A stretch of 64,000 nucleotides of DNA from Anaerolineae bacterium (GCA_019637615.1 JAHBVJ010000008.1:62001-126000); one strand, 5' to 3'. Shown: positions 52,204 to 61,509, counted from the stretch's first letter. Notes: generated by a model from the sequence alone, not told the origin. Translations and numbers: made by a program.

Positions 52204-52665
52204 ATGGCAGAAGCAAAAAAGGCCACCAAGAGCACCGCCGCGACCAGCAAGAAGTCCGATGGATTTACCGCCGAGGAACGCGCTGCGATGAAAGAGCGCG
52301 CCAAAGAGATGAAGGCAGAAGCGAACAAGGCCAACGCGGAAAGCGACGTGATCGCGAAGATCGCGGAGATGCCAGAAGCGGATCGCGTGCTAGCCGAGCG
52401 GATTCACGCGATCATGAAAGCCAACGCGCCATCCCTCACGCCGAAAACGTGGTACGGGATGCCCGCCTATGCTACCGCAGACGGCAAGATCGTCTGCTTC
52501 TTCCAGAGCGCGGACAAGTTCAAGGCGCGGTACGCAACGTTCGGTTTCAACCCGGATGCGAAACTCGATGAAGGTCACATGTGGCCCGTTGCCTTCGCGT
52601 TGACAAAGCTGACCGCCGCCGAAGAAGCAAGAATCATCGCGCTCGTGAAGAAAGCCGTGAGCTGA
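52204..52665 (+). CDS. DUF1801-domain protein
   Basis: A 153-aa protein with a Lys/Ala-rich helical N-terminus (about 1-50) and a C-terminal DUF1801 domain. The latter is shown by [35 protein letters not shown] and [30 protein letters not shown]. Related small proteins (YdhG/Fra-like) have been linked to iron handling or stress, but this is not established for the present subgroup. It is probably monocistronic, with GAGGAG before the ATG. Confidence 0.78.
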   Translation: MAEAKKATKSTAATSKKSDGFTAEERAAMKERAKEMKAEANKANAESDVIAKIAEMPEADRVLAERIHAIMKANAPSLTPKTWYGMPAYATADGKIVCFFQSADKFKARYATFGFNPDAKLDEGHMWPVAFALTKLTAAEEARIIALVKKAVS

Positions 52666-52801
52666 AGACAGGTTCAGCGTCGTCACGATCAAGGCCGGAA
52701 TTCCTCGCCTGATCGTGACCGTTCTGCAAGTTGGACTTCGCTAGATCTCAAGATTTGGTTGCCGCTAACGATACATCGCGAACAACGAATTCTCATTTCC
52801 G

Positions 52802-53089
52802 TTATTCACCCACTTCGAGCTGCACTGTTACTGTGTCGCCTTCCTCAAGATTCTCCGCTTTTCGGACACTCGCCTTGATGGGCACAAGATAGCTACCATC
52901 TTTGGGAAATAGAGAAGTCGTCCATTCGGTGTTGTTGATACGCGCAACGACAGGGATCACGCCCCACCCATACGTCACGAAGCTCGATATGGCTTTCAGG
53001 TCTTGGCTTTCATCCGCCGGAACGGTCACGAAGTACCACGGCGCTGGCCCGCGCCAGAACCAAATCTTCCCAGAGAATTCAATATTCAT
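52802..53089 (-). CDS. DUF1905-domain protein
   Basis: A 95-aa protein composed almost entirely of one DUF1905 beta-barrel-like domain: FSGKIWFWRGPAPWYFVTVP, YGWGVIPVVARIN and WTTSLFPKDGSYLVPIKASVRKAE. Function is unknown for the family; members occur alone or fused to YdeI/OmpD-associated domains. The end, EEGDTVTVQLEV, is typical and shows the gene is complete. The operon context gives no hint. Confidence 0.85.
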   Translation of the reverse strand: MNIEFSGKIWFWRGPAPWYFVTVPADESQDLKAISSFVTYGWGVIPVVARINNTEWTTSLFPKDGSYLVPIKASVRKAENLEEGDTVTVQLEVGE

Positions 53090-53233
53090 TGGTTTACCAA
53101 TCGCTCATGATCGTGTCATGGAAAAGGCGCGCGTTCAGCAACAGTGGGAGTTCAATGCAGATAGAGTTTAACCTGAAGCGCGGAGGAAAGCCTACCTAGT
53201 GCGTAAGTGAGTAAGTGATTGTCGGCTGTGCGT

Positions 53234-53575
53234 CTAACGGAGCAGGCTGAGATGCCCCGTTACGCTGTTGATTGCCTCGTCGTCGGCTGGCCCGATGCCT
53301 ACGCAGGTGAGCGTGCCCGCTTCTACGACGGTACGCCCTGCGTCGCGAATCAAATCGGTGGGCAGGTCTTTGGCCTTCGCTTTGGCGTGTATCTCCAACA
53401 ATTCTGCCTCCGAGCCGACGCGCAGTACGATCTTGGGCATCCCTTCGTCCAGCCAGCGATTCAGCTCGTCTTCTTCCGCCCACAGTAAGGCGGCGACGGC
53501 AGCATGAGCCACCTGTGCGGCGAGTTTCCCGCGCGGTAGTTGCAACGCCTCATTCACGACAATGACTTGTTTCAA
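53234..53575 (-). CDS. Peptidyl-tRNA hydrolase, archaeal/eukaryotic type (Pth2)
   Basis: A 113-aa protein of the Pth2 fold, which releases tRNA from peptidyl-tRNA. Key stretches are the N-terminal strand MKQVIVVNEAL, LPRGKLAAQVAHAAVAALL (the catalytic Lys and His-containing helix), KIVLRVGSEAELLEIHAKA, LPTDLIRDAGRTVVEAGT and GIGPADDEAINSVTGHL. Bacteria normally use the unrelated Pth1; some also carry Pth2-like proteins. Whether a pth1 gene exists in this genome cannot be told from the window. A complete, standard-length gene. Confidence 0.9.
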   Translation of the reverse strand: MKQVIVVNEALQLPRGKLAAQVAHAAVAALLWAEEDELNRWLDEGMPKIVLRVGSEAELLEIHAKAKAKDLPTDLIRDAGRTVVEAGTLTCVGIGPADDEAINSVTGHLSLLR

Positions 53576-53594
53576 GCATAAACTCCAATGATGG

Positions 53595-54659
53595 CTAAGG
53601 CGCGGTGGGCGACCAGACAGGCCATGTATCCATGTGATTCCCGTCCGTCAGCATACGCGGGTTGCTGCCATCCGCGTCCATAATCATCAAGGCTTGGGTC
53701 GCGTCGATGTTGCGTACCAAGCTGCCATAAACGATGAAGTGACCGTCCGGTGACCAGCTAGGCGTGAAATTGTGGAGCGGCCCGTGCGTCAGTTGGTGTT
53801 CCTTGTGGGTCTTGATGTCAATCGCGAAAAGGTCAGCGGCCCATTCCTCGGACATTCGCGCGTAGGCGATCTGCGTGCCATCGGGCGACCAGCTCGGATA
53901 GATTGGCCCTAGCCCGATGTCCATTGTGGCGGCTGGTACAAGACGCGTCAATGCCGAGGTGGCTACGTCGATGAGGTACAGAACTTGCTCCGTCTCATCC
54001 AAAAACGCGATCTGCGTGCCATCTGGCGACCACACCGGAAAAATGGGTTGCATATCCGGCGTAGGGAGGCGATTGAGATGCGTACCATCCGCGTTGATGA
54101 TCCACAACGACCGCGATGGGTCAGCGTCGGATTTGGAGGCCACAAAAGCGAGGCGTGTGCCGTCCGGCGACCATGTCGGGCGATCCGACGACGAATCGGC
54201 GTAGTTGAGGGCGGCTTCTGGTGGGATCAGCGTCCGTCGCCCGCTGCCATCAGGATGGATCACATTGAGCTGATAGGTTGCGTTAATCCTATCCGCGAAC
54301 GACAACATCTTGCCATCCGGTGACCACTGCGGCGAGTCAAAACAGCACGAGTCTTTCAGCAGCACTCTGGTCACGTTTGTCCGCAAGTTGACGATGGCGA
54401 TCTGCATCATTTGCGGTTTGAAAGCTACCTGCGTCCCATCTGGTGACCATGCAAAGCCGGGTTCACTGTCTGTGTACAAATCGGTGAGTTTATGTGCCTC
54501 CGACCCATCCGCGTTGACTACCCACACCTCACGATCATTGCGATTCGCGCGTGCAAACACGATCTTGCCCGTAGGCTCTACCGTCGCGTACGCGGATCGC
54601 TGTTCACACATAATCAGCATGAACAATAACACCAGACTGATGCAATGCTTGAGACGCAC
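53595..54659 (-). CDS. Secreted TolB-like PD40 beta-propeller protein
   Basis: A 354-aa protein with a short signal peptide (about 1-25) and six WD40-like PD40 repeats. Each repeat ends with the WSPDGTQVAF-type motif, e.g. FAWSPDGTQVAF, PQWSPDGKMLSF, PTWSPDGTRLAF, PVWSPDGTQIAF and PSWSPDGTQIAY. Such propellers bind proteins or substrates at the cell surface; there is no peptidase domain. It starts 25 bp after the end of the KdpE-like regulator gene on the same strand and might be co-expressed. Confidence 0.82.
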   Translation of the reverse strand: MRLKHCISLVLLFMLIMCEQRSAYATVEPTGKIVFARANRNDREVWVVNADGSEAHKLTDLYTDSEPGFAWSPDGTQVAFKPQMMQIAIVNLRTNVTRVLLKDSCCFDSPQWSPDGKMLSFADRINATYQLNVIHPDGSGRRTLIPPEAALNYADSSSDRPTWSPDGTRLAFVASKSDADPSRSLWIINADGTHLNRLPTPDMQPIFPVWSPDGTQIAFLDETEQVLYLIDVATSALTRLVPAATMDIGLGPIYPSWSPDGTQIAYARMSEEWAADLFAIDIKTHKEHQLTHGPLHNFTPSWSPDGHFIVYGSLVRNIDATQALMIMDADGSNPRMLTDGNHMDTWPVWSPTAP

Positions 54660-54684
54660 AATTCACCTCGTTGCCGGGCGCGGA

Positions 54685-55395
54685 TCAGCCAGCTTCCGAC
54701 TCCAGATCAACGAAGCGGTAGCCGACGCCCGGTTCGTTAAGGATGTAGCGCACGTTCCGTGTCGGGTCTTCTTTCAGCTTTTTGCGCAGTTGGTTGACGA
54801 ACACGCGCACGTAATGATCCATCTCGCCATATTCCGCGCCCCAGATTTTGCCGAGCAGTGTGCGATGCGTGATCACTTTGCCCGGATGCGTCGCCAGTTC
54901 GCGCAGCAGATCGAATTCCTTCGGCGTCAGGTGGATTTCCTCGCCTTCGACGTAAACACGATGGTTAGCGAGATCGATGCGCAGGTCGCCCACCCGAATT
55001 TCGGCGTTCGTGGACGCGGGTTCGTGGTCAATCGCGATCCGCCGCAGGATCGCGTTGATGCGCGCGTGCAGCTCATCCATGCCAAACGGCTTGGTGAGGT
55101 AATCGTCAGCGCCAGCATTGAGCGCGTCCACTTTAGTACGCTCCTCGCCGCGCACGGACAGCATGATGATCGGCACTTTGCTGAACTCGCGAATCTGGCG
55201 GCAAACTTCCAGCCCATCGGGCGGCGGGCCGAGTGCGATGTCCAGTACGATAATATCCGGCGACTGTTGAGCTGCCACGATAATGGCTTCCCGCCCCGTC
55301 GCGGCAGTCAGTACGTCAAACCCATACCCGCCCAAACCCACTTTTAGCAGCTTGCGGATGCGGGGTTCGTCGTCAACTACGAGTGTTTTGGTCAT
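54685..55395 (-). CDS. OmpR/KdpE-type response regulator
   Basis: A 236-aa regulator. The receiver (about 1-120) has VVDDEPRIRKLL, phospho-acceptor Asp in IIVLDIALGP, Ser in IIMLSVRG and Lys in YLTKPFGMDE. The Trans_reg_C winged helix (about 135-230) contains IHLTPKEFDLLRELATHPG and YVRVFVNQLRKKL, very like KdpE. Its ATG lies inside the 3' end of the sensor gene (23-bp overlap), so the pair is translationally linked. Confidence 0.94.
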   Translation of the reverse strand: MTKTLVVDDEPRIRKLLKVGLGGYGFDVLTAATGREAIIVAAQQSPDIIVLDIALGPPPDGLEVCRQIREFSKVPIIMLSVRGEERTKVDALNAGADDYLTKPFGMDELHARINAILRRIAIDHEPASTNAEIRVGDLRIDLANHRVYVEGEEIHLTPKEFDLLRELATHPGKVITHRTLLGKIWGAEYGEMDHYVRVFVNQLRKKLKEDPTRNVRYILNEPGVGYRFVDLESEAG

Positions 55396-56764
55396 AGATT
55401 GGTTCCAAAGGCAGCGTGAAAATGAACGTCACGCCGCCATCCTTTGTATCCTCGATATGCAGCTCACCATGATGCGCTTCGACAATGCCCTTAGCGATTG
55501 CCAAGCCGAGACCCGTTTGTCCACCTTTGCCGTGATAAAACGGCTCCATCACCGCCTGTCGTTCGCTGGCAGGGATAGTCGGCCCATGATTCACGACGGC
55601 AATTTGCACCTGCTGATGATTGATAACGCGCCCTTCAATAATAACTTGCTTATCTGGCGGCTCGTATCGCAATGAATTCTCAACAAGATTACTCAACGTT
55701 TGCAAGATCAGACCATAGTCAAAACGCACGGCTGGCATGTCCGCCGGGAAGTCCAGCCGCAGCCGCTGCTGCTTGAAGCGCTGGTATATCCGCGCTGCCA
55801 CATCGCCTGCTGCTTCCTCCAACGAATTCCATTCGGCGTTGATCTGCAACGCGCCCGCTTGCAGCCGCGAAATATCCAGCAAATCGCCCACCATCTCGTT
55901 CAGATGATCGGCCTCGACCTCGATAGCCTCGATCATGTCGGCGCGGTCGGTCGGAGTGATAGCGGCATCCAAGCGTTGCAGGTTACTGGCGGATGTCTTG
56001 ATGATGGTCAGCGGCGTGCGTAAATCGTGCGAAACGGCTCGCAGCAATGCCGTCTTAAGCCGATCCGCTTCTTCGAACGTGCGGCTTTGCTGCACTTTGG
56101 CGGTCAGATCGATGCGCTGTAAGGCGGTCGCCGTTTGTACCACGCACGTGACGATCAAGCGTGACAGCGATTCCGATGGCGGTGCGCGAAACGTAACCGC
56201 GATGGAACCGAAGATTTGTGTGCCTGTCGAAAGCAGGAGGTATTGTGTCGTTTCTGCTGGACGCCCCACCACCTGATTTTCGGACAGCAGCATAACCTCT
56301 TTCACATTGTCGATGTTCGCCAGAGTCTGTTTCAGCGTGCCGTGAATCTGCGTCGCATCAGTCGCTTGGTTGAGCGCACGGGTTAGCTCGTACAAAATAT
56401 TCTGCTCGTACAAGCGCTGCGTGGCGGTGGTAGCCTGCCGCCGCGCGTACGAGGCGAGTTGTCCGGTCAGCGTCGCCGCCGCCAGATAAATGAACAAATC
56501 TATCAGATCGCGCGGGTTGGCGATGATGAAGGTGTGCAGTGGCTCGACCAAAAAGTAGTTGAAGCACAGAAAACTGACGAACGCAGCCAGCAGTGACGCC
56601 GCCGTGCCGAACCGGATCGCGACAATGAGTACCACCAGCAGATATACCAGCGAGAAATTGGCGATATTCAGCTCAAGCCGCAACATCGATAGGCTGATCG
56701 TCGCGATGGCGACCAGCAGCAGCGTAAGCACATAATTGCGGATTTTCACACTCAACGTAGACAC
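55373..56764 (-). CDS. KdpD-like sensor histidine kinase lacking the N-terminal KdpD/Usp part
   Basis: A 463-aa kinase: four membrane helices (about 10-105) of the DUF4118 KdpD type, a GAF-like linker (about 120-225), HisKA with phospho-acceptor His in RAVSHDLRTPLTIIK, and an HATPase_c domain (NLVENSLRYEP N-box, TGLGLAIAKGIVEAHHGE G-box). Full-length KdpD has about 400 extra N-terminal residues (KdpD and universal-stress domains) that are absent here. The partner is the overlapping KdpE-like regulator. No kdpFABC transporter genes lie in the window, so the regulated target may not be potassium uptake. Confidence 0.91.
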   Translation of the reverse strand: MSTLSVKIRNYVLTLLLVAIATISLSMLRLELNIANFSLVYLLVVLIVAIRFGTAASLLAAFVSFLCFNYFLVEPLHTFIIANPRDLIDLFIYLAAATLTGQLASYARRQATTATQRLYEQNILYELTRALNQATDATQIHGTLKQTLANIDNVKEVMLLSENQVVGRPAETTQYLLLSTGTQIFGSIAVTFRAPPSESLSRLIVTCVVQTATALQRIDLTAKVQQSRTFEEADRLKTALLRAVSHDLRTPLTIIKTSASNLQRLDAAITPTDRADMIEAIEVEADHLNEMVGDLLDISRLQAGALQINAEWNSLEEAAGDVAARIYQRFKQQRLRLDFPADMPAVRFDYGLILQTLSNLVENSLRYEPPDKQVIIEGRVINHQQVQIAVVNHGPTIPASERQAVMEPFYHGKGGQTGLGLAIAKGIVEAHHGELHIEDTKDGGVTFIFTLPLEPIYDQNTRS

Positions 56765-56883
56765 GCTTCATCTTGCCAATCATGGTCAAGGATTGCAGGC
56801 AAGTGTAACGTAAACTGTGGTCTCGTGCCGAGTACGAAATGGGGTATAGATCTTTCTAGGTACGTTCGTCCGCAAACGGCCAA

Positions 56884-56922
56884 TGTCTCTGTATCGATGC
56901 TTCACGGATCAATACAGAGACA
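56884..56922. other. 11-bp inverted repeat between minus-strand genes
   Basis: TGTCTCTGTAT/ATACAGAGACA with a 17-base loop, downstream of the luciferase-like gene and upstream of the sensor kinase. It could end the former transcript or regulate the latter; there is no T-run. Confidence 0.4.
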
Positions 56923-56943
56923 CTATCCCACCGTTTTGCAAGC

Positions 56944-57984
56944 TCAGGCTACCGGCACTTGGCTTGCCAGCGCTGGCACAATATGCTGACCGATCAGTTC
57001 GATGGAACGCATGAGTTTTTCGTGCGGAAGTCCTACCACGTCCATTTGGAATGTCACGCGTGAGATGCCGCCGAGCGCCTCGCTGTGCCGCTTGATCTTG
57101 TCCGCGACTTCTTGCGGATTACCGATCAAGAATGCGCCCTTTTCCGCCCGCTGATAGTCGAAATCGGCACGCGACGGAGGTCGCCATCCACGTTCCTTGC
57201 CAACCGAGCCGATCATCTGCACGTAGCCCGGATAAGCCTCGTTCGCAGCTTGCTCGGTCGTGTCCGCGACATAGCCAAGCGAGTGCAGCCCCACCTTCAG
57301 CTTCTCCGGTGGATGTCCTGCCTGCCGTCCAGCCTCGCGGTACAGATCGACCAGCGGACGGAAACGATGCGTTTCGCCGCCGATGATCGCCACCATGAGC
57401 GGCAGGCCAAGTACTCCCGCGCGAATGAACGATGCAGGCGTTCCGCCGACTCCCAACCAGATCAGCAGTTGAGCTTGTTGCGGGCGTGGGTAGACGCCTT
57501 CACCGGAGAGCGGCGCGCGGAATTTACCCGACCAGTGAACATGCTCGTTATCCCGAATACGCAGCAGCAAATCTAGATTCTCCGCGAACAACGCATCGTA
57601 GTCTTCGAGGTTCAGGCCGAACAACGGGAACGCCTCGATGAACGATCCACGCCCGACCACCATTTCTGCACGCCCGCCGGAAATCAGATCGAGCGTGGCG
57701 AAACTCTGAAAAATGCGCACCGGATCAATCGCGCTTAACACCGTGACCGCGCTGGTCAGGCGAATCCGCTTGGTACGCGCCGCTGCTGCTGCCAAAATTA
57801 CGGTAGGCGCAGAATCGAGGAAATCTTGACGGTGATGTTCACCGATGCCGAACACCGCCAATCCAGCGCGGTCAGCAAATTCGATTCTCTCCAGCAGCCG
57901 GTTGAGGGACTCGGCGGGAGAGAGCTTTTCGTTATTATCCTTGGCTGAATGCAAGGCGGCGAAACTATCGATCCCGACTTCCAT
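56944..57984 (-). CDS. Luciferase-like (LLM class) flavin-dependent oxidoreductase
   Basis: A 346-aa TIM-barrel monooxygenase-like protein: LLERIEFADRAGLAVFGIGEHH at the start, IRLTSAVTVLSAIDPVRIFQSFATLDLISGGRAEMVVGRG, and PQQAQLLIWLGVGGTPASFIRAG. This is the pattern of the LLM group II proteins with the NTxxHH-like start typical of FMN users (here GIGEHHRQDF). Substrate is unknown. The gene is monocistronic by spacing and differs from the other luciferase-like gene at 12834. Confidence 0.9.
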   Translation of the reverse strand: MEVGIDSFAALHSAKDNNEKLSPAESLNRLLERIEFADRAGLAVFGIGEHHRQDFLDSAPTVILAAAAARTKRIRLTSAVTVLSAIDPVRIFQSFATLDLISGGRAEMVVGRGSFIEAFPLFGLNLEDYDALFAENLDLLLRIRDNEHVHWSGKFRAPLSGEGVYPRPQQAQLLIWLGVGGTPASFIRAGVLGLPLMVAIIGGETHRFRPLVDLYREAGRQAGHPPEKLKVGLHSLGYVADTTEQAANEAYPGYVQMIGSVGKERGWRPPSRADFDYQRAEKGAFLIGNPQEVADKIKRHSEALGGISRVTFQMDVVGLPHEKLMRSIELIGQHIVPALASQVPVA

Positions 57985-58129
57985 GAGGATACCTCCTGTA
58001 CTTGTGCGTCGTGATGGGGAAGCGGTGGATGAAAATAAGGCATTGAGGCTGACTGTGGAACGCCATCCTACAATGCCATTTCATGCGGTTAGCTAAAGAT
58101 GCGGTTGCGACCAGTGGATGTCCTCGGCG

Positions 58130-58756
58130 CTACCTAATTCCTGTTGAGTCTGGCGCGGTGACATCCAATTGCAGCGGCGTGCCGAACTTGTCCGCGTATA
58201 CGAACTCCGCGAAGGGCTTGCGCACGCGCGGCAAAAGTTCACGCTCCTGCAAATCTTCCGGCAGGCTGGTGACATCACCGCCGTAGCCGAGCGCCAGCAC
58301 CGTCACCGTGTCGAAGCCTTCGGGCACGTCGAACAGCTCCCGTGCCTTGTCCTGATCGTAGCCGCCCATCTGATGCACGTAGACGCCATGCACGCCCGCT
58401 TGCACCGTCAGGTGCGCCACCGCCTGACCGAGGTCGTAATAGGCGTGACGGTTGGGGCGTCCTGAATCGCTGACCAGCTTGGCAACCGTCAAGATCAGGA
58501 CGGGGGCTTGCCCTGCCCACTTGAGATTGTTGCCCGTCAGGATGCCGAGTAAATTCTCATAGGCTTCTTCGCCCTTTTGCGTCACGATGAACCGCCACGG
58601 CTGTTGATTCCCGCCCGATGGCGACCAGCGCGCGGCTTCCAACACGCTCCACAGAATATCAGGACGGATCGCGTCATTGGAAAACGCGCGCGGACTCCAA
58701 CGCTGCTTCAAGATGTCGTGTAGTTCGTATTCGCTGGTGGCTAATTTCTGAATCAT
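58130..58756 (-). CDS. Nitroreductase family protein
   Basis: A 208-aa FMN enzyme. The family signature is QRWSPRAFSNDAI (Arg/Ser phosphate-binding loop), LEAARWSPSGGNQQPWRFIV and GVYVHQMGGYDQDKAREL, with ALGYGGD near the end. Nitroreductases reduce nitro-aromatics, quinones or flavins with NAD(P)H. I start at 58756 (MIQKLATSEYELH), where homology begins; a longer frame from 58804 looks unsupported. It lies 145 bp from the start of the luciferase-like gene downstream of it. Confidence 0.9.
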   Translation of the reverse strand: MIQKLATSEYELHDILKQRWSPRAFSNDAIRPDILWSVLEAARWSPSGGNQQPWRFIVTQKGEEAYENLLGILTGNNLKWAGQAPVLILTVAKLVSDSGRPNRHAYYDLGQAVAHLTVQAGVHGVYVHQMGGYDQDKARELFDVPEGFDTVTVLALGYGGDVTSLPEDLQERELLPRVRKPFAEFVYADKFGTPLQLDVTAPDSTGIR

Positions 58757-59057
58757 GGTATGTACCCCGGATGCTCTCCCTAACCCAACAGCATGACTAT
58801 ACACCCTCGGTGTCCCTGCTGCTGTCCTTGCTGGTGTCCCTCTTACTAAATAAGCGCTGTTTTGGGCAAATCACTGATCTACGTTAGGTGGCAGCTACTT
58901 TATGGTTGAAAAATTGATGAGATTTTCTTGCTGCGTCTCGCTCCCATCCTCTTCCCGTCCAATAAGCACCAACCAAACATGCGGAATTTTTTCAATAGGA
59001 ATCATCGTAAGTGCCCTTATACTATGGATTGCTGAGTCGCTATAGTGAGATTGTCGA
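58757..59057. other. Intergenic region between divergent nitroreductase and AraC genes
   Basis: About 300 bp, T-rich in the middle, with a short imperfect repetition of CTGCTGTCCTTGCTGGTGTC-like words near 58810-58840. No coding signal. It must hold promoters for both flanking genes. Confidence 0.35.
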
Positions 59058-59912
59058 ATGCGGCATCAACCGATATATGCGCCGGTGCCAATGTTGGCAG
59101 CGGATGTGAACTGCTTTTGGGTGCTTGAGCAAGATCAGGCAAGCTATAACCGTGAGGTATATCTACCTGATGCATACGTCGAAGTGATGATCAATGTGGG
59201 TGCGCCGCTCCTGTTGGAGTGCGACTCCGGAATGCTCGAACTGCCACGGGCATTTGTTAACCCGCTTCAAAATAAGCCGCTTCGGATTCGCGCTGCTGGG
59301 TTCTGTCAGATGATTTCGATGCAGTTGTATCCTTGGGCGGTCAAGCCGATCTTGAATATTGATGCTGATCCATCAACTGTGCATGTGATCGGCCTTGATG
59401 CAGATTGGCAGCGTTTTGCGGATGATCTGACGCAGATTGTCGCGCATCGAGGCTATGGAGAGGCCATCGACTCCTATCAGGAATTTGTCTGCCAAACTGC
59501 TTATCGGCATAAGCACGATCTAATGCCAATCCGCACTGCCGGACAGTTACTGCATCGCTCGCAGGGTCAAATCCGCATGGCAGACCTTGCCGCCCAGAGC
59601 TGCCTATCGTCCAGCCAATTCGAGCGACAGTTTAAACTTTACACGGCTATTTCGCCTAAAGCCTATGCCCGGATTGTTCGCTTTGGTAGCGTCCAAGCCG
59701 CATTACTCGTGAATCCATCCATTCCATTGGCTGATCTGGCGGATGTCTATGGGTACAGTGATCCGGCGCACCTGATCCGCGAATTTAAGTCTTTTGCAGA
59801 CTGTACACCACGCGATTTCGCTGCCACTGCCCCTGCCTATTTTGAACTTCGGCAACATGAAGATTGGTACGATTTCATGAAACAATCTTTTAGTCTGCCT
59901 GAGGCGGGGTAA
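59058..59912 (+). CDS. AraC-family transcriptional regulator
   Basis: A 284-aa regulator. The N-terminal about 150 residues match the DUF6597-type sensor domain of some AraC proteins (ADVNCFWVLEQDQAS, DAYVEVMINVGAPLL). The C-terminal HTH_18 domain (about 165-270) has IRMADLAAQSCLSSSQFERQF and ADVYGYSDPAHLIREFKSFADCTPRDF. It starts 75 bp upstream of the RibD/DHFR-like gene on the same strand and may regulate itself and that gene. Ligand unknown. Confidence 0.88.
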   Translation: MRHQPIYAPVPMLAADVNCFWVLEQDQASYNREVYLPDAYVEVMINVGAPLLLECDSGMLELPRAFVNPLQNKPLRIRAAGFCQMISMQLYPWAVKPILNIDADPSTVHVIGLDADWQRFADDLTQIVAHRGYGEAIDSYQEFVCQTAYRHKHDLMPIRTAGQLLHRSQGQIRMADLAAQSCLSSSQFERQFKLYTAISPKAYARIVRFGSVQAALLVNPSIPLADLADVYGYSDPAHLIREFKSFADCTPRDFAATAPAYFELRQHEDWYDFMKQSFSLPEAG

Positions 59913-59986
59913 GGGAATAAAGCAATCTCAGTACGCTTTCATTCAACCTAACGGAAGTTGTTGAGGATGTAAAAGGAGATATTTCC

Positions 59987-60577
59987 ATGCAGGAACTGTT
60001 AGTGGATTTCATCACTTCACTCGATGGCTACGGAACGGCGACAGGGTGGCCCGGTTGGTGGGGGCTGGAAGGCCCCGAATATCTCAAGTGGCTCGGCGAA
60101 CAGCCCGACTACACGCTCCTGATGGGAGCCAACACGTACCATGAGATGTACGAATTCACTGCTCAATCGGATCTGCCAAGCGAAGAAGCAGACAGCATGG
60201 ACGGGCTTACCAAAGCCTCCAAGGTGGTGTTCTCCTCGACGCTGAAGGCACCGCTGCCGTGGGCGAATACCCAACTGATCAGCGGAGATGCGGTCGAGGC
60301 TGTGCGAAAGATGAAGCAGGAAGGCAACAAACCGTTGACCACCCTAGGCAGCATCAGCTTGGCTCGGTCGCTGCTCAAGGCCGGTCTTGTGGATCGTTTT
60401 CGGGTGATCGTCTTCCCCGTGATCACCGGGCGCACTGGCACTGGCCGGATTTACGACGATTATCCTGATGTCGCGTTCGACATGGTTAGCACCCGAATTT
60501 TCGATGGCAAAATCCAACTGCTGGAGGGCGTCCCCAGATTGCTGACTGCGCCGCCGGGCATGAACGACGCTCCCTGA
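59987..60577 (+). CDS. Dihydrofolate-reductase-like (RibD C-terminal domain) protein
   Basis: A 196-aa protein of the RibD_C/DHFR superfamily, NADPH-binding by family. Matching stretches: LLVDFITSLDGYGTATGWPGWWG (an active-site strand), DYTLLMGANTYHEM, KVVFSSTLKAPLPW, KPLTTLGSISLARSLLKAGLVDRFRVIVFPVITGRTGTGRI. Members are annotated as dihydrofolate reductase family proteins; the true substrate is generally unknown. An AAAAGGAG ribosome binding site precedes the ATG. It follows the AraC gene, probably its target. Confidence 0.87.
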   Translation: MQELLVDFITSLDGYGTATGWPGWWGLEGPEYLKWLGEQPDYTLLMGANTYHEMYEFTAQSDLPSEEADSMDGLTKASKVVFSSTLKAPLPWANTQLISGDAVEAVRKMKQEGNKPLTTLGSISLARSLLKAGLVDRFRVIVFPVITGRTGTGRIYDDYPDVAFDMVSTRIFDGKIQLLEGVPRLLTAPPGMNDAP

Positions 60578-60709
60578 AGTCAGGGACCATGAACATGTTG
60601 TAGGTTGCCGCCGGGCAAAACACTCCAAGTCTATCGGCTCAACGGATGTCCGTCGTACGCACCGTGATATATGGCTGAAAGTCTGCCCGATCGTCAGGGA
60701 TAATCGCCA

Positions 60710-60921
60710 TTCGATATTACGCGCAGTGGTACGGATAAGCGTGTTGGCTTTGGCAGCGGCATCCACTTTTGTCTTGGCGCACCACTAGCCCGCGTGAAAG
60801 CCGAGATCGCTTTCAAAAACATCGTGCGCGGCTTGTCCGACTAGCCCTGACTGATGAAAAGCCGACCTATCGCGGAACCTATGTCTTGCGAGATTTAGAT
60901 CAGATCCCTGTCACACGTTGA
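60710..60921 (+). pseudogene. Cytochrome P450 3'-end relic
   Basis: Reading from 60710 gives FDITR, then VGFGSGIHFCLGAPLARVK, the P450 haem-binding signature with the axial Cys, then AEIAFKNIVRGLSD. A frameshift near 60840 leads to ALTDEKPTYRGTYVLRDLDQ and a TGA at 60921. The first about 1 kb of a P450 is missing. The 38 bp at 60858-60895 recur at 61722-61759. The relic belongs to a different P450 subfamily from the intact gene at 32038. Confidence 0.7.
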
Positions 60922-60928
60922 CCCACAT

Positions 60929-60973
60929 AACGCATGATCGTCTCATTCTTAAGTGGAACTATCATGCGTTTTT
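60929..60973 (+). terminator. Rho-independent terminator after the P450 relic
   Basis: 10-bp stem AACGCATGAT/ATCATGCGTT (60929-60938, 60961-60970) with a T-run, directly after the relic stop codon. It supports the view that a real gene once ended here. Confidence 0.7.
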
Positions 60974-61023
60974 CCTTGTCTCCATGCTCCAAGTACAAAC
61001 AAACGGTTTTTTCGTAGAAAAGA

Positions 61024-61509
61024 TCAGCGTCTTTTCAAGATGATGTTGAGACTGCCAAATACTTCCTCATCAGTTAGGTCAGTCTTGTAGAAAGGTTGAT
61101 AACCATCGGCTGTTACTACAACTTCATACACGCCACCCAATCTCAATAGCTGTGACTGTCGAGTAGGTTCAACAGTTGACCCGTTCCGATCTCTAACAAC
61201 TGGAGAGTAAACCTGCTTTGAGGTCTGGAATACACCGATGACATCAGTTGTACTAATCGGAAAACGCACAGCCTTATCACACACTAGACGATGCCCCTTT
61301 ATCTCTATCCGTGCATGTGCAATTGGATTGTTTTGTTCATCTTTGACCGTACCTTGAACAGTCTCCGTACTCATTAGACAATCGGGAACTGGCAGATCAA
61401 AATCGTATTCAAGCCAATCCAGAGTCGCATGGACACTATAGATAAAGGCGACCACAACTAAGACTGAACCTGTGAAAAGAAATGCATTTCGGTTAATTCG
61501 AATCATCAA
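61024..61509 (-). CDS. Single-pass membrane protein with carboxypeptidase-regulatory-like domain
   Basis: A 161-aa protein: one N-terminal membrane helix (about 10-30) and an external domain with the pattern of the CarboxypepD_reg-like beta-sandwich, VQGTVKDEQNNPIAHARIEIKG ... GVYEVVVTADGYQPFYKTDL. Such domains are extracellular and structural or ligand-binding. Two Cys (PDCL, LVCDKA) could form a disulphide. AT-richer than core neighbours. Its partner is unknown. Confidence 0.6.
   Translation of the reverse strand: MMIRINRNAFLFTGSVLVVVAFIYSVHATLDWLEYDFDLPVPDCLMSTETVQGTVKDEQNNPIAHARIEIKGHRLVCDKAVRFPISTTDVIGVFQTSKQVYSPVVRDRNGSTVEPTRQSQLLRLGGVYEVVVTADGYQPFYKTDLTDEEVFGSLNIILKRR

Larger units (their letters stand above)
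60578..61023. other. Gap with a P450 3'-end relic and terminator
   Basis: Nothing intact is coded here. The stretch 60710-60921 is a decayed P450 C-terminus and 60929-60973 its terminator. The first about 130 bp show only weak traces that might be more of the same gene. Confidence 0.5.
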
